This document shows positions 26,189-35,495 of a stretch of DNA of 64,000 nt, one piece after another. The DNA comes from Desulfosporosinus hippei DSM 8344 (GTDB lineage Bacteria; Bacillota; Desulfitobacteriia; Desulfitobacteriales; Desulfitobacteriaceae): contig NZ_FNCP01000019.1 in assembly GCF_900100785.1 (NCBI RefSeq), positions 1 to 64,000 of the forward strand. Direction: 5' to 3'. The notes below the pieces were generated by a model. It had not been told where the DNA came from. It searched no databases and saw nothing but the letters and a program-made list of their open reading frames with translations. Made by a program: the position numbers and the translations under genes. Every line of letters starts with the position of its first letter. The first letter of the stretch is position 1.

Positions 26189-27547
26189 ATGTCAAAAGTA
26201 ACCCAAAAACTTGAATTAACTAGAAAAACCTATTATAAGGGTGCGAAAATAAGCGCCTTTGGTGAACGAGTACCGGATTATTCAACCCTGGGCAGAAAAA
26301 TTGGCAATACCTTTGCCAAACAACGAGAAGTTGTTTGTGTAGAAGCCTGTAGAACTCCTTATGGGAAATCCTTAGGAGCTTTAGTTGAGTTTGATGCTGC
26401 CCAGTTAGGAGCATTGGCTATTAAGGAAGTCATACGCAGGACAGAGGGCAAAGTTGCTCCCGGCGATGTGGATTATGTAATCATGGGCCATGTGGTTCAG
26501 GCCGGCTGTGGTCAAGTTCCAAGTCGTCAAGCCACTCTTTTGGCAGGACTTCCTGAATATGTGCCTTCCATTACGGTTAATAAGGTTTGTTCCTCTGGGG
26601 TTAAAACCATTGACTTGGGGGCCCAAATGATTGCTTTGGGAAGAGCCGAGATCGTCATAGCGGGGGGACAGGAAAGCATGAGTAACATCCCCTTTGCCCT
26701 TCCGGATATGAGACAGGGAAAAAGGATGGGTTTTCTAAATGCTGATTGCGAAGATTTGATGGTTAAAGATGGACTCTGGGACTCTATCTACAATCGTCAT
26801 ATGGCCATTCATGGTTCAGAAGTGGCGGATGAATTTGGGTTTAGCCGTGAAGAACTGGATGAATGGGCCTTACATTCTCAGTTGGCTGCAGCAGAGGCTA
26901 TAGCGTCGGGAAAGCTTGATGATGAAATATTCCCCATTGCAATCCATAAGGGAAAAGATATTTTTGAGCAGGATGAAGGACCACGGGGCAACTCCACAAT
27001 GGAAGGCTTGGCTAAGCTTGGACCGGTTTTCAATCACTCAAGCGCTGTTACGGGAAAACCCGGCAGTGTAACCGCGGGAAACGCGCCAGGAACTAATGAT
27101 GGCGGAGATGTGTGCTTGCTCATGAGCCGAGCTAAGGCTGAAGAATTAGGTTTAAAGCCTCTATTCACTATCGTGGATTACGCAGAAGTATCCCAACCTA
27201 CCAAAGATATTGCCACGGTTCCGGGGCTTTCCATTAAGAAAGTTTTGGAACAAAATCAGATGACCTTGGATGAGGTTAAACTTATTGAGATTAATGAAGC
27301 CTTTGCAGCTGTAGCCCTGGTTAGTGCGCGAAGCATCTTAGGGATGACGAAGGATGAGATGCTGGCAAAGGTTAATGTAAATGGCGGCGCGATTGCCTAT
27401 GGTCATCCCATTGGAGCAACGGGAGCCAGGATTGTTATGACACTGGCTTATGAGCTAAAACGCCGCGGGGGCGGATATGGAATCTGTGGAATCTGTGCCG
27501 GTCATGCCCAAGGGGATGCCATGCTTATCCGTGTCGAAGCTGACTAA
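26189..27547 (+). CDS. Acetyl-CoA C-acetyltransferase (thiolase)
   Basis: A 452-residue thiolase that condenses or cleaves acetoacetyl-CoA-type substrates. The nucleophile is Cys134 in VNKVCSSGVKTID; the other catalytic parts are NEAFAAVAL, GHPIGATGARI and the C-terminal CAGHAQG loop, a variant of the usual CxGGGxG. It is about 55 residues longer than common thiolases, due to a basic N-terminal extension (1-45) not part of the fold. AAGGAGG precedes ATG 26189. First main gene of the sigma-54 operon; acyl-CoA dehydrogenase follows after 41 bases. Confidence 0.93.
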   Translation: MSKVTQKLELTRKTYYKGAKISAFGERVPDYSTLGRKIGNTFAKQREVVCVEACRTPYGKSLGALVEFDAAQLGALAIKEVIRRTEGKVAPGDVDYVIMGHVVQAGCGQVPSRQATLLAGLPEYVPSITVNKVCSSGVKTIDLGAQMIALGRAEIVIAGGQESMSNIPFALPDMRQGKRMGFLNADCEDLMVKDGLWDSIYNRHMAIHGSEVADEFGFSREELDEWALHSQLAAAEAIASGKLDDEIFPIAIHKGKDIFEQDEGPRGNSTMEGLAKLGPVFNHSSAVTGKPGSVTAGNAPGTNDGGDVCLLMSRAKAEELGLKPLFTIVDYAEVSQPTKDIATVPGLSIKKVLEQNQMTLDEVKLIEINEAFAAVALVSARSILGMTKDEMLAKVNVNGGAIAYGHPIGATGARIVMTLAYELKRRGGGYGICGICAGHAQGDAMLIRVEAD

Positions 27548-27588
27548 GAGACAGATTTAGATAACGGTTAGAATTGGAGTGGAGTTAA

Positions 27589-28737
27589 ATGGATTTTCGA
27601 CTTAGTGAAGAAACCCTTATGGTTAAAGAGATGGTTAAAAAGTTTGCCAAAAGCCAAGTTGAACCCATGGCTGAAAAAATTGATAAAAGTCATGAGTTTC
27701 CAATGGAAACCTGGAATAAGATGAGAGAGCTAGGGCTGACAGGATTTCCTATTCCTGAAGAATGGGGTGGGGTGGGAGGTTCTTACCTGGACTTTGCCAT
27801 CATCATTGAGGAATTGGCCAAAGCCTGTGCCTCAACGGCGGTTATCACCAGCGTACACACTGGTTTGGGATGTATGAGTATATACCTTTATGGCAGTCAG
27901 AGATTAAAAGAGAAATATCTGAGAAAGCTCTCCACCGGTGAAATTATTGGGGCTTATGCTTTGACTGAGCCTAACGCCGGATCCGACGCTGCTGCTCTTA
28001 AAACAAGGGCGGAAGATAAAGGGGATCATTTCTTAGTCAACGGCAGCAAAATATTTATTACCAATGGCGGGCATGCCACCACCTACTGTACTTTTGTTAA
28101 AACAGATCCTTCTCAGCCTAAAGGCAAAGGAATAACCTGCTTGATCATTGAAAAAGACACCCCCGGCTTTGCGATTGGCAAGCCGGTTGCCAAGATGGGT
28201 ATGAATGCTGATCCCACCTGTGAACTATATTTTGAAAATGTAAAAGTACCGAAAGAGAATGTTCTGGGCGAAGTCAATAATGGCTTTTCCGTTGCCATGG
28301 GATTACTGACCGGTGGCCGCATTACCATTGGAGCACAAGGATTAGGGATCGCCGAAGGGGCTTTGGACTACACAAACCATTATATTAAGGAACGACAGCA
28401 ATTTGATAAGCCCTTGGCAGCTAATCAGGGGGTTCAGTTTATGATGGCAGACATGGCGACAAAAATAGATGCCGCCCAAATGCTTGTTTACAGGGCCGCT
28501 TGGCTCAAGGATAATCATCTGCCCCATAACAAAGAAGCTTCGATGGCTAAGTTCTTTGCTACAGATACGGCCATGGAAGTGACGACAAATTGCGTTCAGT
28601 TAATGGGCGGATATGGCTATTGCTCAGAGTTTCCCGTTGAACGTATGATGAGGGATGCAAAAATCACCCAAATTTATGAAGGGTCTAATCAAATCCAACG
28701 GATGATTATTGGCCGTGAAGTCATCGGTCGTTTTTAG
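27589..28737 (+). CDS. Acyl-CoA dehydrogenase
   Basis: A 382-residue FAD enzyme of the short-chain acyl-CoA dehydrogenase type. It shows YALTEPNAGSDAAAL in the FAD/substrate region, VQLMGGYGY and the catalytic glutamate E364 in QIYEGSNQIQRMIIGR. It introduces the alpha-beta double bond, passing electrons to an electron-transfer flavoprotein (no etf genes in the window). It lies between the thiolase and the CoA-transferase. The operon lacks a crotonase or hydroxyacyl-CoA dehydrogenase here. Confidence 0.94.
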   Translation: MDFRLSEETLMVKEMVKKFAKSQVEPMAEKIDKSHEFPMETWNKMRELGLTGFPIPEEWGGVGGSYLDFAIIIEELAKACASTAVITSVHTGLGCMSIYLYGSQRLKEKYLRKLSTGEIIGAYALTEPNAGSDAAALKTRAEDKGDHFLVNGSKIFITNGGHATTYCTFVKTDPSQPKGKGITCLIIEKDTPGFAIGKPVAKMGMNADPTCELYFENVKVPKENVLGEVNNGFSVAMGLLTGGRITIGAQGLGIAEGALDYTNHYIKERQQFDKPLAANQGVQFMMADMATKIDAAQMLVYRAAWLKDNHLPHNKEASMAKFFATDTAMEVTTNCVQLMGGYGYCSEFPVERMMRDAKITQIYEGSNQIQRMIIGREVIGRF

Positions 28738-28823
28738 TAATTCTGAAAACGATTCTTGATAAATCTCATTAAGCTCTTAAAAGTCTGATGAATAAATAAC
28801 TATCTTTAAAGGGGGTTTTAGGA

Positions 28824-29798
28824 ATGGCTAGGCCTAAAATTGTGAGTCTTACTGAAGCAGTAGGACAGATTAAGGACGGAGATATGTTAACCTTTGGAGG
28901 GTTTACGGTTTGGCGTCGTCCTATGGCGGCTATTTACGAGTTAATTCGCCAAAAAAAGCGCAATTTGCATCTCGTGGAAGTTAATGGCGGAACTCATGAT
29001 GACATGCTCGTAGGGGCCGGATGTGTGGGAATATGGGAATCAAGTTGGTGCGGACACGAACTTTATGGCAAATTCGGCAGTAATCTGGCCCGTAAAATAG
29101 AAAAAGGAGAGATTCTCTACGAAGACTGGGCACATATTCATATCTTAAACAGACTGACTGCCGGATCGAAGGGACTGCCCTTTTTGCCCACCTATTCTGC
29201 CATGGGGTGTGATATGTTAAATCCGGAGAACGATAACCTTGGTAAGGCCGGACTCCGTGACGGATCTAACCCCCATATTGGTAAATTAAAATACGCCATG
29301 TACCAAGAGCCTTTTACGAATTCAGAAATCGTTTTGGTTCCGGCTGCTAATCCGGATTGGTGTATTACTCACGTTCAAATGGTCGGCGCGGAAGGCACCG
29401 TTCGAGTGGATGGCCTAAAGTTCAGCGATCAAGAAGTTATCAAGGCGTCTAAACACAACATTATTATTGCTGAACAAGTGGTTCCGGAAGAATATTTGCG
29501 TCGAGAACCCACCCGCAACATGATAGGGGGGTATCTGGTAGATTATATTGTCGAGCAGCCTTGGGGTGCTCACCCAACAGGTTTGTATGGCGTACACGAA
29601 CCAGACGGAGAATTTATCTCTAACTTCTTTAAGGCAACCCGCACACAAGAGGGTTTTGATCAGTGGGCTGAAGAATGGATCTTTGGGGTCAAAGACTTCC
29701 AAGAATACCTGAGCAAGCTAGGAATTACGCGTTTGGAATCCCTCAAAGCCAATCCGGCTCTAGGCTATTCTTCCACCATGAAAAGGGGGTCAAGATAA
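28824..29798 (+). CDS. CoA-transferase subunit A, glutaconate-type
   Basis: A 324-residue alpha subunit resembling glutaconate CoA-transferase subunit A: MLTFGGFTVWRRPMAAIYELIRQ, then SSWCGHELYGKFG and FLPTYSAMGCDM. With the B subunit it moves CoA from a donor such as acetyl-CoA to an organic acid. GGGGG precedes ATG 28824. Its TAA overlaps the B subunit ATG (TAATG), so the two are translationally coupled. The acid substrate is not evident. Confidence 0.9.
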   Translation: MARPKIVSLTEAVGQIKDGDMLTFGGFTVWRRPMAAIYELIRQKKRNLHLVEVNGGTHDDMLVGAGCVGIWESSWCGHELYGKFGSNLARKIEKGEILYEDWAHIHILNRLTAGSKGLPFLPTYSAMGCDMLNPENDNLGKAGLRDGSNPHIGKLKYAMYQEPFTNSEIVLVPAANPDWCITHVQMVGAEGTVRVDGLKFSDQEVIKASKHNIIIAEQVVPEEYLRREPTRNMIGGYLVDYIVEQPWGAHPTGLYGVHEPDGEFISNFFKATRTQEGFDQWAEEWIFGVKDFQEYLSKLGITRLESLKANPALGYSSTMKRGSR

Positions 29799-30520
29799 TG
29801 GAAAGCAAAAAAGGCCATTCTAAACCCGGTGAGTTTAAGCCCATTGATCTTTTGGCTTGTGCTGCAGCTCGAGAAGTAAAGGATGGAGAGATCGTCTTTG
29901 CGGGAACAGGCCTCCCAATGTTAGCCATCATGGTAGCTCAGCATACCCAAGCGCCTACCGCAGTCTGTATCTATGAATCAGGCTCCATTGACGGTAGACC
30001 TATAGATCTACCCACCTCCGTTGCCGATGCCCGCTGTAGTTATCAGGCTGCAGTTGGTGATGGCCTAACTGACGTCTTCGGTCAGCTCCAGTCCGGTAAA
30101 GTGGACTTGGCGTATCTGGGTGGTGCAGAAGTGGATCTCTATGGCAATGTCAATTGTACCTTTATGGGCGGTCCTACAGGGAAAAGGCTGACGGGCAGCG
30201 GTGGCAACTCTGATATTCATTCCCTTGCTAAGCGCAGCGTTTTAATCATGCCTCAATTTGGTCAAAAACGTCGTTTTGTTGAGAGAGTCAGCTATATTAC
30301 CTCCCCTGGCTGGAAAATTCCACATTGGCCGGATAAAGAATGGGTTCCCAAACAGGAGGTTTATGGGTCGGCGTTCAATGGCGGGCCAGCTGCTGTTATT
30401 TCAGATATGGGTGTTTACCGTTTTGATGCAAAGGGCGAAATGTATCTGGATACGGTTCACCCCGGATTTACGCCGGAAGAATGCCGGGAAAACTGTAGTT
30501 TTGACCTGAATAATTTCTAA
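29798..30520 (+). CDS. CoA-transferase subunit B, 3' end frameshifted
   Basis: A 240-residue beta subunit with the expected catalytic glutamate E60 in IYESGSIDG, the residue that forms the CoA thioester. ATG 29798 overlaps the A subunit stop. The reading ends SFDLNNF at 30520, but one frame over the sequence continues ISKCKGETLTPTYEELELLY and ends DPEGIIMK at TAA 30606-30608, the normal family C-terminus. One extra A in AATAAT (30509-30514) explains it; the intact protein would be 269 residues. Real mutation or sequencing error is undecided. Confidence 0.88.
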   Translation: MESKKGHSKPGEFKPIDLLACAAAREVKDGEIVFAGTGLPMLAIMVAQHTQAPTAVCIYESGSIDGRPIDLPTSVADARCSYQAAVGDGLTDVFGQLQSGKVDLAYLGGAEVDLYGNVNCTFMGGPTGKRLTGSGGNSDIHSLAKRSVLIMPQFGQKRRFVERVSYITSPGWKIPHWPDKEWVPKQEVYGSAFNGGPAAVISDMGVYRFDAKGEMYLDTVHPGFTPEECRENCSFDLNNF

Positions 30521-30669
30521 GTGTAAAGGTGAAACTCTGACTCCTACTTATGAGGAATTAGAACTGCTCTATAAAGTCATTGATCCTGAGGGAATTATTA
30601 TGAAGTAATGATTAAAAAACATTGACGTCAGTAAGATTTTGTAATAGGCTTATTCTAAATCAATAAATG

Positions 30670-30727
30670 AAATGCTATAACTTTTGCTGTTTCTGATATC
30701 AAACAGCCAGGAGTTATAGCATTTTTT
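30670..30727 (+). terminator. Bipartite hairpin with T-tail; shared element copy 1
   Basis: Outer stem 30670-30682 with 30712-30724 (13 bp, perfect) encloses an inner stem GCTGTTT (30686-30692) with AAACAGC (30701-30707) and is followed by TTT. It ends the thiolase operon. The inner hairpin plus the TTATAGC-T5 part recurs at 52008-52047. Confidence 0.8.
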
Positions 30728-30747
30728 ATGTGGGAGGAAGAGATAGC

Positions 30748-31410
30748 TTGAAAATTAAAAACTTTGCTGAGATGGCCTATCTGTTGGGGCTGATTATTCT
30801 GGCCCTAGGCGTGGCACTTATGGAAAAAGCCGACCTCGGCATTTCTATGGTAGTTGCCCCGGCCTATTTAATATCCTTGAAAGTTAATTTTCTCACATTT
30901 GGCATGGCTGAATATACTCTCCAGGCCGTTCTGCTAATTTTCGTCTGCCTGTTGTTGGGTCAGTTTAAGCTGTCCTACTGTTTCTCTTTTGTCACGGCAG
31001 TTATTTATGGCTTGGTATTGGATGGTTGGATCTGGATGCTGAATGATGTAACCGCTGCTACGCTGAGTATCCGCATCCCTCTATATTTAGTAGGTATGCT
31101 CTTCTGCGCCATGGGTATTTCTCTGCTCTTTCACACCTATCTTTCTCCCGAAGTTTATGAGTTGTTCGTAAAAGAAGTGTCTAAAAAGTACCGGATAGAT
31201 ATCAATAAGTTTAAAATTGGCTATGACTGCACCAGCTGTGCAGTTGCCGTGGCCATGTCTTACCTTTTCTTTAATAGCCTGCGCGGTGTTGGTATCGGCA
31301 CGGTAATCTGTGCTCTGGTCAACGGCCTCATAATTGCTCAATGCAGCAAGTTTTTTGAAAAGTATATTGATTTCTCCCCAAAATTACCTTCTGTGCAAAA
31401 ATATTTTTGA
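30748..31410 (+). CDS. YczE/YitT-like membrane protein (DUF6198-type)
   Basis: A 220-residue membrane protein with five or six helices (AYLLGLIILALGVALMEKAD, VLLIFVCLLLGQF and others), resembling the YczE/YyaS group of unknown function. TTG 30748 is chosen because GGAGG lies ten bases before it, while GTG 30730 has no ribosome site. It stands alone after the thiolase-operon terminator. Confidence 0.72.
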   Translation: MKIKNFAEMAYLLGLIILALGVALMEKADLGISMVVAPAYLISLKVNFLTFGMAEYTLQAVLLIFVCLLLGQFKLSYCFSFVTAVIYGLVLDGWIWMLNDVTAATLSIRIPLYLVGMLFCAMGISLLFHTYLSPEVYELFVKEVSKKYRIDINKFKIGYDCTSCAVAVAMSYLFFNSLRGVGIGTVICALVNGLIIAQCSKFFEKYIDFSPKLPSVQKYF

Positions 31411-31957
31411 TTGGGATTTCTGAGATAAATCCCCAATCCTGTTTTGCTCAGCTATAATTGACATTTGCTAGAGAAATGTAATAAACTAGGGTATACCTAA
31501 AAATGAGAGGATGGTTTTTTTGTTAAATGTGTCTGTAATGGTGATTTTCAACTAAACAGTTGAGAGAGGTTACTTTATAAAACGTGGGTGTTAAACCTGC
31601 TTTTTTAAGTGCACCTTTCTGAAAGCGCAACCTTTGCGTTTTTGGATAACGCCTTACAGATTACGTCCTACAATAACCATTTGAGTTATAAACAGTGTCA
31701 CCCTTTGTCGACCCTTTGTTGTAAGGTCAAAAAGCTGACATTGTAACTATGGCGATTATTATCGTATAGTTTTGTAGAGTGTAACAGGCATGTCCTGTTG
31801 CACTCTATTTATTTTTCTCAATAGTGTTAGGTGATTTTATACGTCAGTTAAAATCATTGCCCACAGGAGTATTCTGCGTATTTTTGGGAATTAAATGATC
31901 CAGAAAATAAGGTAATCTCTCTTGTGGGCATTTTAATTGTTATAGGGAGGATTTTTG
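31411..31957 (+). other. Long leader/intergenic region before the MutS2-like gene
   Basis: About 550 bases with no gene. It holds a terminator-like hairpin at 31776-31806 followed by a T-rich run, and then a long-range pairing TGCCCACAGGAG (31858-31869) with CTCTTGTGGGCA (31919-31930) that ends in TTTTAATT just before the ribosome site. The layout is like a transcription-attenuation leader. No known riboswitch pattern was recognised. Confidence 0.5.
31776..31816 (+). terminator. Terminator-like hairpin in the MutS2-like leader
   Basis: AGAGTGTAACAGG (31776-31788) pairs with CCTGTTGCACTCT (31794-31806, one T-G), followed by a T-rich tail. Confidence 0.7.
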
Positions 31958-33913
31958 ATGAACGTCAACAATACACTGGAATTTAATACTATACTTGAAA
32001 CTTTAGCTGAGCATGCACGTTCCCAAAAGGCAGTAGAAAAGTTGCTCTCTCTAAAGCCATTTTTAAATGAGCGAGAGTGCAAAGCCAAAATGCAGGAAAC
32101 AACAGAGGCCCGCATGATTTTAGAGGGTATAGGTACGCCGCCCCTGGCCTCAATGAAAGAGCTGGATAAAATCCTGGATTTAACAGAGAAAGGCTCTATG
32201 CTGACCCCTGAACAGCTCACAGGTATCTGTGGTTTTATTTCTTCCTGCAAAAGAATGAAGAAATATCTTAAAAAGGCTGAATCCTTCAATACAGATATAG
32301 GGTTTTATGGTCATTCTTTTAGTCCGCTAGATCCGCTTTTTGAGGAAATTGAGCGCTGTATCAGAAATGAAGCGGTTGACGATGGTGCTTCTTCAGTTCT
32401 TCGTGATATTCGCAGAAAAATTGAAAACACAAAATCTGCGGTAAAAATAAAGCTTGAAGGTATACTGCGCAGCAAAAAGGAATGGTTTGCAGATGGATAT
32501 GTCACCATTCGTAATGGGCGGTTTGTCTTGCCGGTCAAAAAAGGCTACAAAAATCAATTGAGCGGAACAGTCATTGATACTTCGAGCACTGGCAGCACCT
32601 GTTTTATTGAGCCGACAGCAGTGAGAAAGCTGCAGGAGGAATTGGCGGTTTTACAAATTGATGAAGATAATGAGATTAGAAAAATATTATACACTCTTAC
32701 TGTGCTTGTTGAAGAGCATATTAATGAGTTGAGAATCAACAAGGACTGCATGGAAACTTTAGACTTTATATTTGCCAAGGCAAAACTGTCTGTTGAGATG
32801 AAAGCAGTTCCTGTCTCCATTACAACGGAACGAAAAATCATCATAAAGCAGGGAAGACACCCTTTATTGAAGCCGGACCTCTGTGTTCCTCTTGATTTTG
32901 AGATTCGAGGGGGGCGGGGTGATGATGCAATTAACGGTGTTGTGATTACCGGGCCGAATACAGGGGGTAAAACCGTCGCCTTAAAAACCATTGGCTTACT
33001 GTCAATTATGGTCCAAAGTGGACTTCATGTTCCTGTGGCCGATGGCAGCATATTTTCTATGCATAACAGTGTTTTCTGCGATATCGGTGATGGACAAAGC
33101 ATTTCCGAGAATCTATCTACTTTTTCATCCCATATCCAAAATATTGTAGCTATTCTCCAAGAGGTATCAAGGGAAAGTCTGGTTTTGCTTGATGAATTAG
33201 GCTCCGGTACAGACCCTGCTGAGGGGATGGGACTGGCAATTGCAATTTTAGCTGAATTAAATCAGAGAGGCTGTCTTTTTGTGGCCACCACCCATTACCC
33301 GGAAATCAAGGATTTTGCCAAGAATACAAAAGGACTTATGAATGCTCGAATGGAGTTTGATCGGGAAAACTTACAGCCCTTATACAAACTGCAAATTGGT
33401 GAGGCCGGGGAAAGCTGTGCCTTATACATTGCCCAAAGATTAGGCTTTCCGGGGCATATGCTGAAGCGAGCCCAAAAAGAAGCTTATGGCTGTAGATCTT
33501 CTGAGTCAAGGGATAGACCAACTATTATGTTTGATGAGGATAACACTAATGAAGAGGACAACACTAAAATTGACACTGTTTCCCACAACAAAATTCAAAA
33601 GGAAGTTCCTAAGGAAAAGTCACCCTCACGGAGCGAAAGTTTTAATATAGGCGACTGTGTAAGGGTTTACCCCCAAAAATCCCTAGGCATTGTTTACAAG
33701 AGAACCAATGAAAAAGGCGAGCTTGGCGTGCAGATCAAAGATAAGAAGCAACTGATTAATCACAAGCGGCTTAAGCTTTTCCTTCCTGCCAGCGAACTCT
33801 ATCCGGAGGATTATGATTTTTCGATTATTTTCGATTCGGTGGCAATTCGCAAGGCCAGACACCAGTTAGAAAAAGGGCACGAAGTTATAATAGAATATGA
33901 GGAGCGTGATTAA
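31958..33913 (+). CDS. MutS2-like ATPase without Smr domain
   Basis: A 651-residue MutS-family ATPase. Residues 1-310 are the core/clamp region, and the ATPase has Walker A GPNTGGKTVALK (near 332), LLDELGSGTDPAEG (Walker B) and ATTHYPEIK. A short KOW-like segment (FNIGDCVRVYPQKSLGIVYK) follows, and the protein ends near LYPEDYDFSIIF. MutS2 proper is about 785 residues with a C-terminal Smr nuclease domain; here there is none, and nothing Smr-like is coded after the stop. MutS2 acts on DNA recombination and, as now known, on collided ribosomes; this subfamily's role is open. AGGGAGG precedes ATG 31958. Confidence 0.88.
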   Translation: MNVNNTLEFNTILETLAEHARSQKAVEKLLSLKPFLNERECKAKMQETTEARMILEGIGTPPLASMKELDKILDLTEKGSMLTPEQLTGICGFISSCKRMKKYLKKAESFNTDIGFYGHSFSPLDPLFEEIERCIRNEAVDDGASSVLRDIRRKIENTKSAVKIKLEGILRSKKEWFADGYVTIRNGRFVLPVKKGYKNQLSGTVIDTSSTGSTCFIEPTAVRKLQEELAVLQIDEDNEIRKILYTLTVLVEEHINELRINKDCMETLDFIFAKAKLSVEMKAVPVSITTERKIIIKQGRHPLLKPDLCVPLDFEIRGGRGDDAINGVVITGPNTGGKTVALKTIGLLSIMVQSGLHVPVADGSIFSMHNSVFCDIGDGQSISENLSTFSSHIQNIVAILQEVSRESLVLLDELGSGTDPAEGMGLAIAILAELNQRGCLFVATTHYPEIKDFAKNTKGLMNARMEFDRENLQPLYKLQIGEAGESCALYIAQRLGFPGHMLKRAQKEAYGCRSSESRDRPTIMFDEDNTNEEDNTKIDTVSHNKIQKEVPKEKSPSRSESFNIGDCVRVYPQKSLGIVYKRTNEKGELGVQIKDKKQLINHKRLKLFLPASELYPEDYDFSIIFDSVAIRKARHQLEKGHEVIIEYEERD

Positions 33914-33980
33914 GAGGCAAACAGAGATAGAACTGGGTAATATATTTAAACCTGCTCAAACTCAACAGTCATTTAATCAA

Positions 33981-34034
33981 AAGTAAAACAGTATAGCCCG
34001 GAGATTTTCGTCTCCGGGCTATACTGTTTTACTT
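33981..34034. repeat. Perfect 24-bp hairpin, copy 3 of the AGCCCGGAGA family
   Basis: Arms 33981-34004 and 34011-34034 are perfectly complementary, with loop TTTTCG. The core is the same as at 15773-15798. The A-rich left and T-rich right ends make it look like a bidirectional terminator. Confidence 0.85.
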
Positions 34035-34173
34035 TCAGGGCATTTACAACTCAAGTGTATAAGTTATCCTACCTATATAGTTACGAGAAGGAAAAATAGA
34101 GATTAATAGAGAAATTGTATATCTGGCGAAATAAAAATCTTTAGCTATATAGAGTAAAATGGAGGAAAGTGTT

Positions 34174-35220
34174 TTGAATTTGGAAAGAAAGTTTATTAAG
34201 ATTTTGGTATTAACCCTGATCTTAAATTTAACAATGGTCACAGCCGTAATGGCAAAGCCAAAAACAACAACTTCGCCGCCCCCACCTCAAACGCTGCCTG
34301 GAGTGAAACCGATTTTCAGCAGTTCTTTTATCCAATATTGGTACGCTCAAGATTGGGATTTGAACCGCTGGACCCAGGAATTAAGTATGCTTCAAAACAC
34401 TGGGATTAACGAGATTATTTTACAAGATATCGCAGATACGAAAGCGATGTATGCAGCATACCCCACGCAGATTCCTGGATATACATTTAATGATGTGGAT
34501 ATGGTCGGTAATGCTTTAACCGCTGCCGATTCCCTAAATATGAAAGTGCGCATTGGATTAGGATTTAACGGAGATTGGTGGAAGGTTAATGCCGGCAATA
34601 TGAATTGGCTCAATGTTGAAGCCTCAAAGAATAAGCTGATTGTGGACGAGATTGTGGATGTCTATGGAATGCATCCATCCTTGGGGGGCTGGTATATTTC
34701 ATATGAGTTCTCGCAATTAAGTGCTCGAAACATGATCTACCAAGTGAATCTTAATAATTTTTATAAGCAGATTACAGCCGAAATTCAGCTTAAAAGCACT
34801 TTGAATATCATGATTGCACCTTTTTATAATTCTAAATACTCCTATTTAGTTTCGCTATCTGGCTGGACAAAAATGCTTAAAAACATTTTAAACGGTACTG
34901 GAATCCATATTGTTGCCCTTCAAGACAGTGTAGGTGCGGGTTACAATACTTTATCTCAAGCCAAAAACCTCTTTAGGTATACTAAAAAGGCAACGGATGC
35001 CATGGGTATGACGCTTTATGCGGATAATGAAACCTATACCTCGAAATCCTCCGGTAATGCTACAGCAACCCAATCTGATATTCAAGGGAGAATTTCCGCC
35101 GCTGCCCCCTATGTTCAAGGGTTTATCGCATTTAGTATTGACCACTACCAAAACAAAAACGAGATATCTCAAGTTTCTAACTATAATTATTACTACAATT
35201 ATTATCTAAGATATAAATAA
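34174..35220 (+). CDS. Secreted DUF4434-type protein (glycoside hydrolase-like)
   Basis: A 348-residue exported protein. A signal peptide (basic start, LVLTLILNLTMVTAVMA, cleavage likely after AMA) is followed by a short Thr/Pro linker (TTTSPPPPQT) and a DUF4434-like domain with SSFIQYWYAQDWDLNRW and GGWYISYEF, related to TIM-barrel glycoside hydrolases. The C-terminus is Tyr/Asn-rich. TTG 34174 follows GGAGGAAAG at good spacing; ATG 34159 has no ribosome site. Enzyme activity is not shown. Confidence 0.78.
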   Translation: MNLERKFIKILVLTLILNLTMVTAVMAKPKTTTSPPPPQTLPGVKPIFSSSFIQYWYAQDWDLNRWTQELSMLQNTGINEIILQDIADTKAMYAAYPTQIPGYTFNDVDMVGNALTAADSLNMKVRIGLGFNGDWWKVNAGNMNWLNVEASKNKLIVDEIVDVYGMHPSLGGWYISYEFSQLSARNMIYQVNLNNFYKQITAEIQLKSTLNIMIAPFYNSKYSYLVSLSGWTKMLKNILNGTGIHIVALQDSVGAGYNTLSQAKNLFRYTKKATDAMGMTLYADNETYTSKSSGNATATQSDIQGRISAAAPYVQGFIAFSIDHYQNKNEISQVSNYNYYYNYYLRYK

Positions 35221-35346
35221 TTCCACTTGATTTCGGCCCTTTTACAATCTGGATGGCTAATGATTTAAAGTTGGATCTAGTTGTCGATAAGTGTTAGTCA
35301 GGGAATGAAAATCCTTTACCTTGCAAAAAGTGCAAAATACTAATTG

Positions 35347-35373
35347 GCCGCTACAGAAATTGTAGCGGCTTTT
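35347..35373 (+). terminator. Rho-independent terminator
   Basis: GCCGCTACA (35347-35355) pairs with TGTAGCGGC (35361-35369) followed by TTTT. Confidence 0.88.
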
Positions 35374-35495
35374 AATATTAGGTGAAGATTAGGGAGGACT
35401 TTCGCAAAAAATGTTGAATTCTAGTAATTTATGTTAATAAGAATCAATTTCCATAGTTATCAGAGAGTTTTAAAAAAGTTTGGGGTGTGGTTTCC

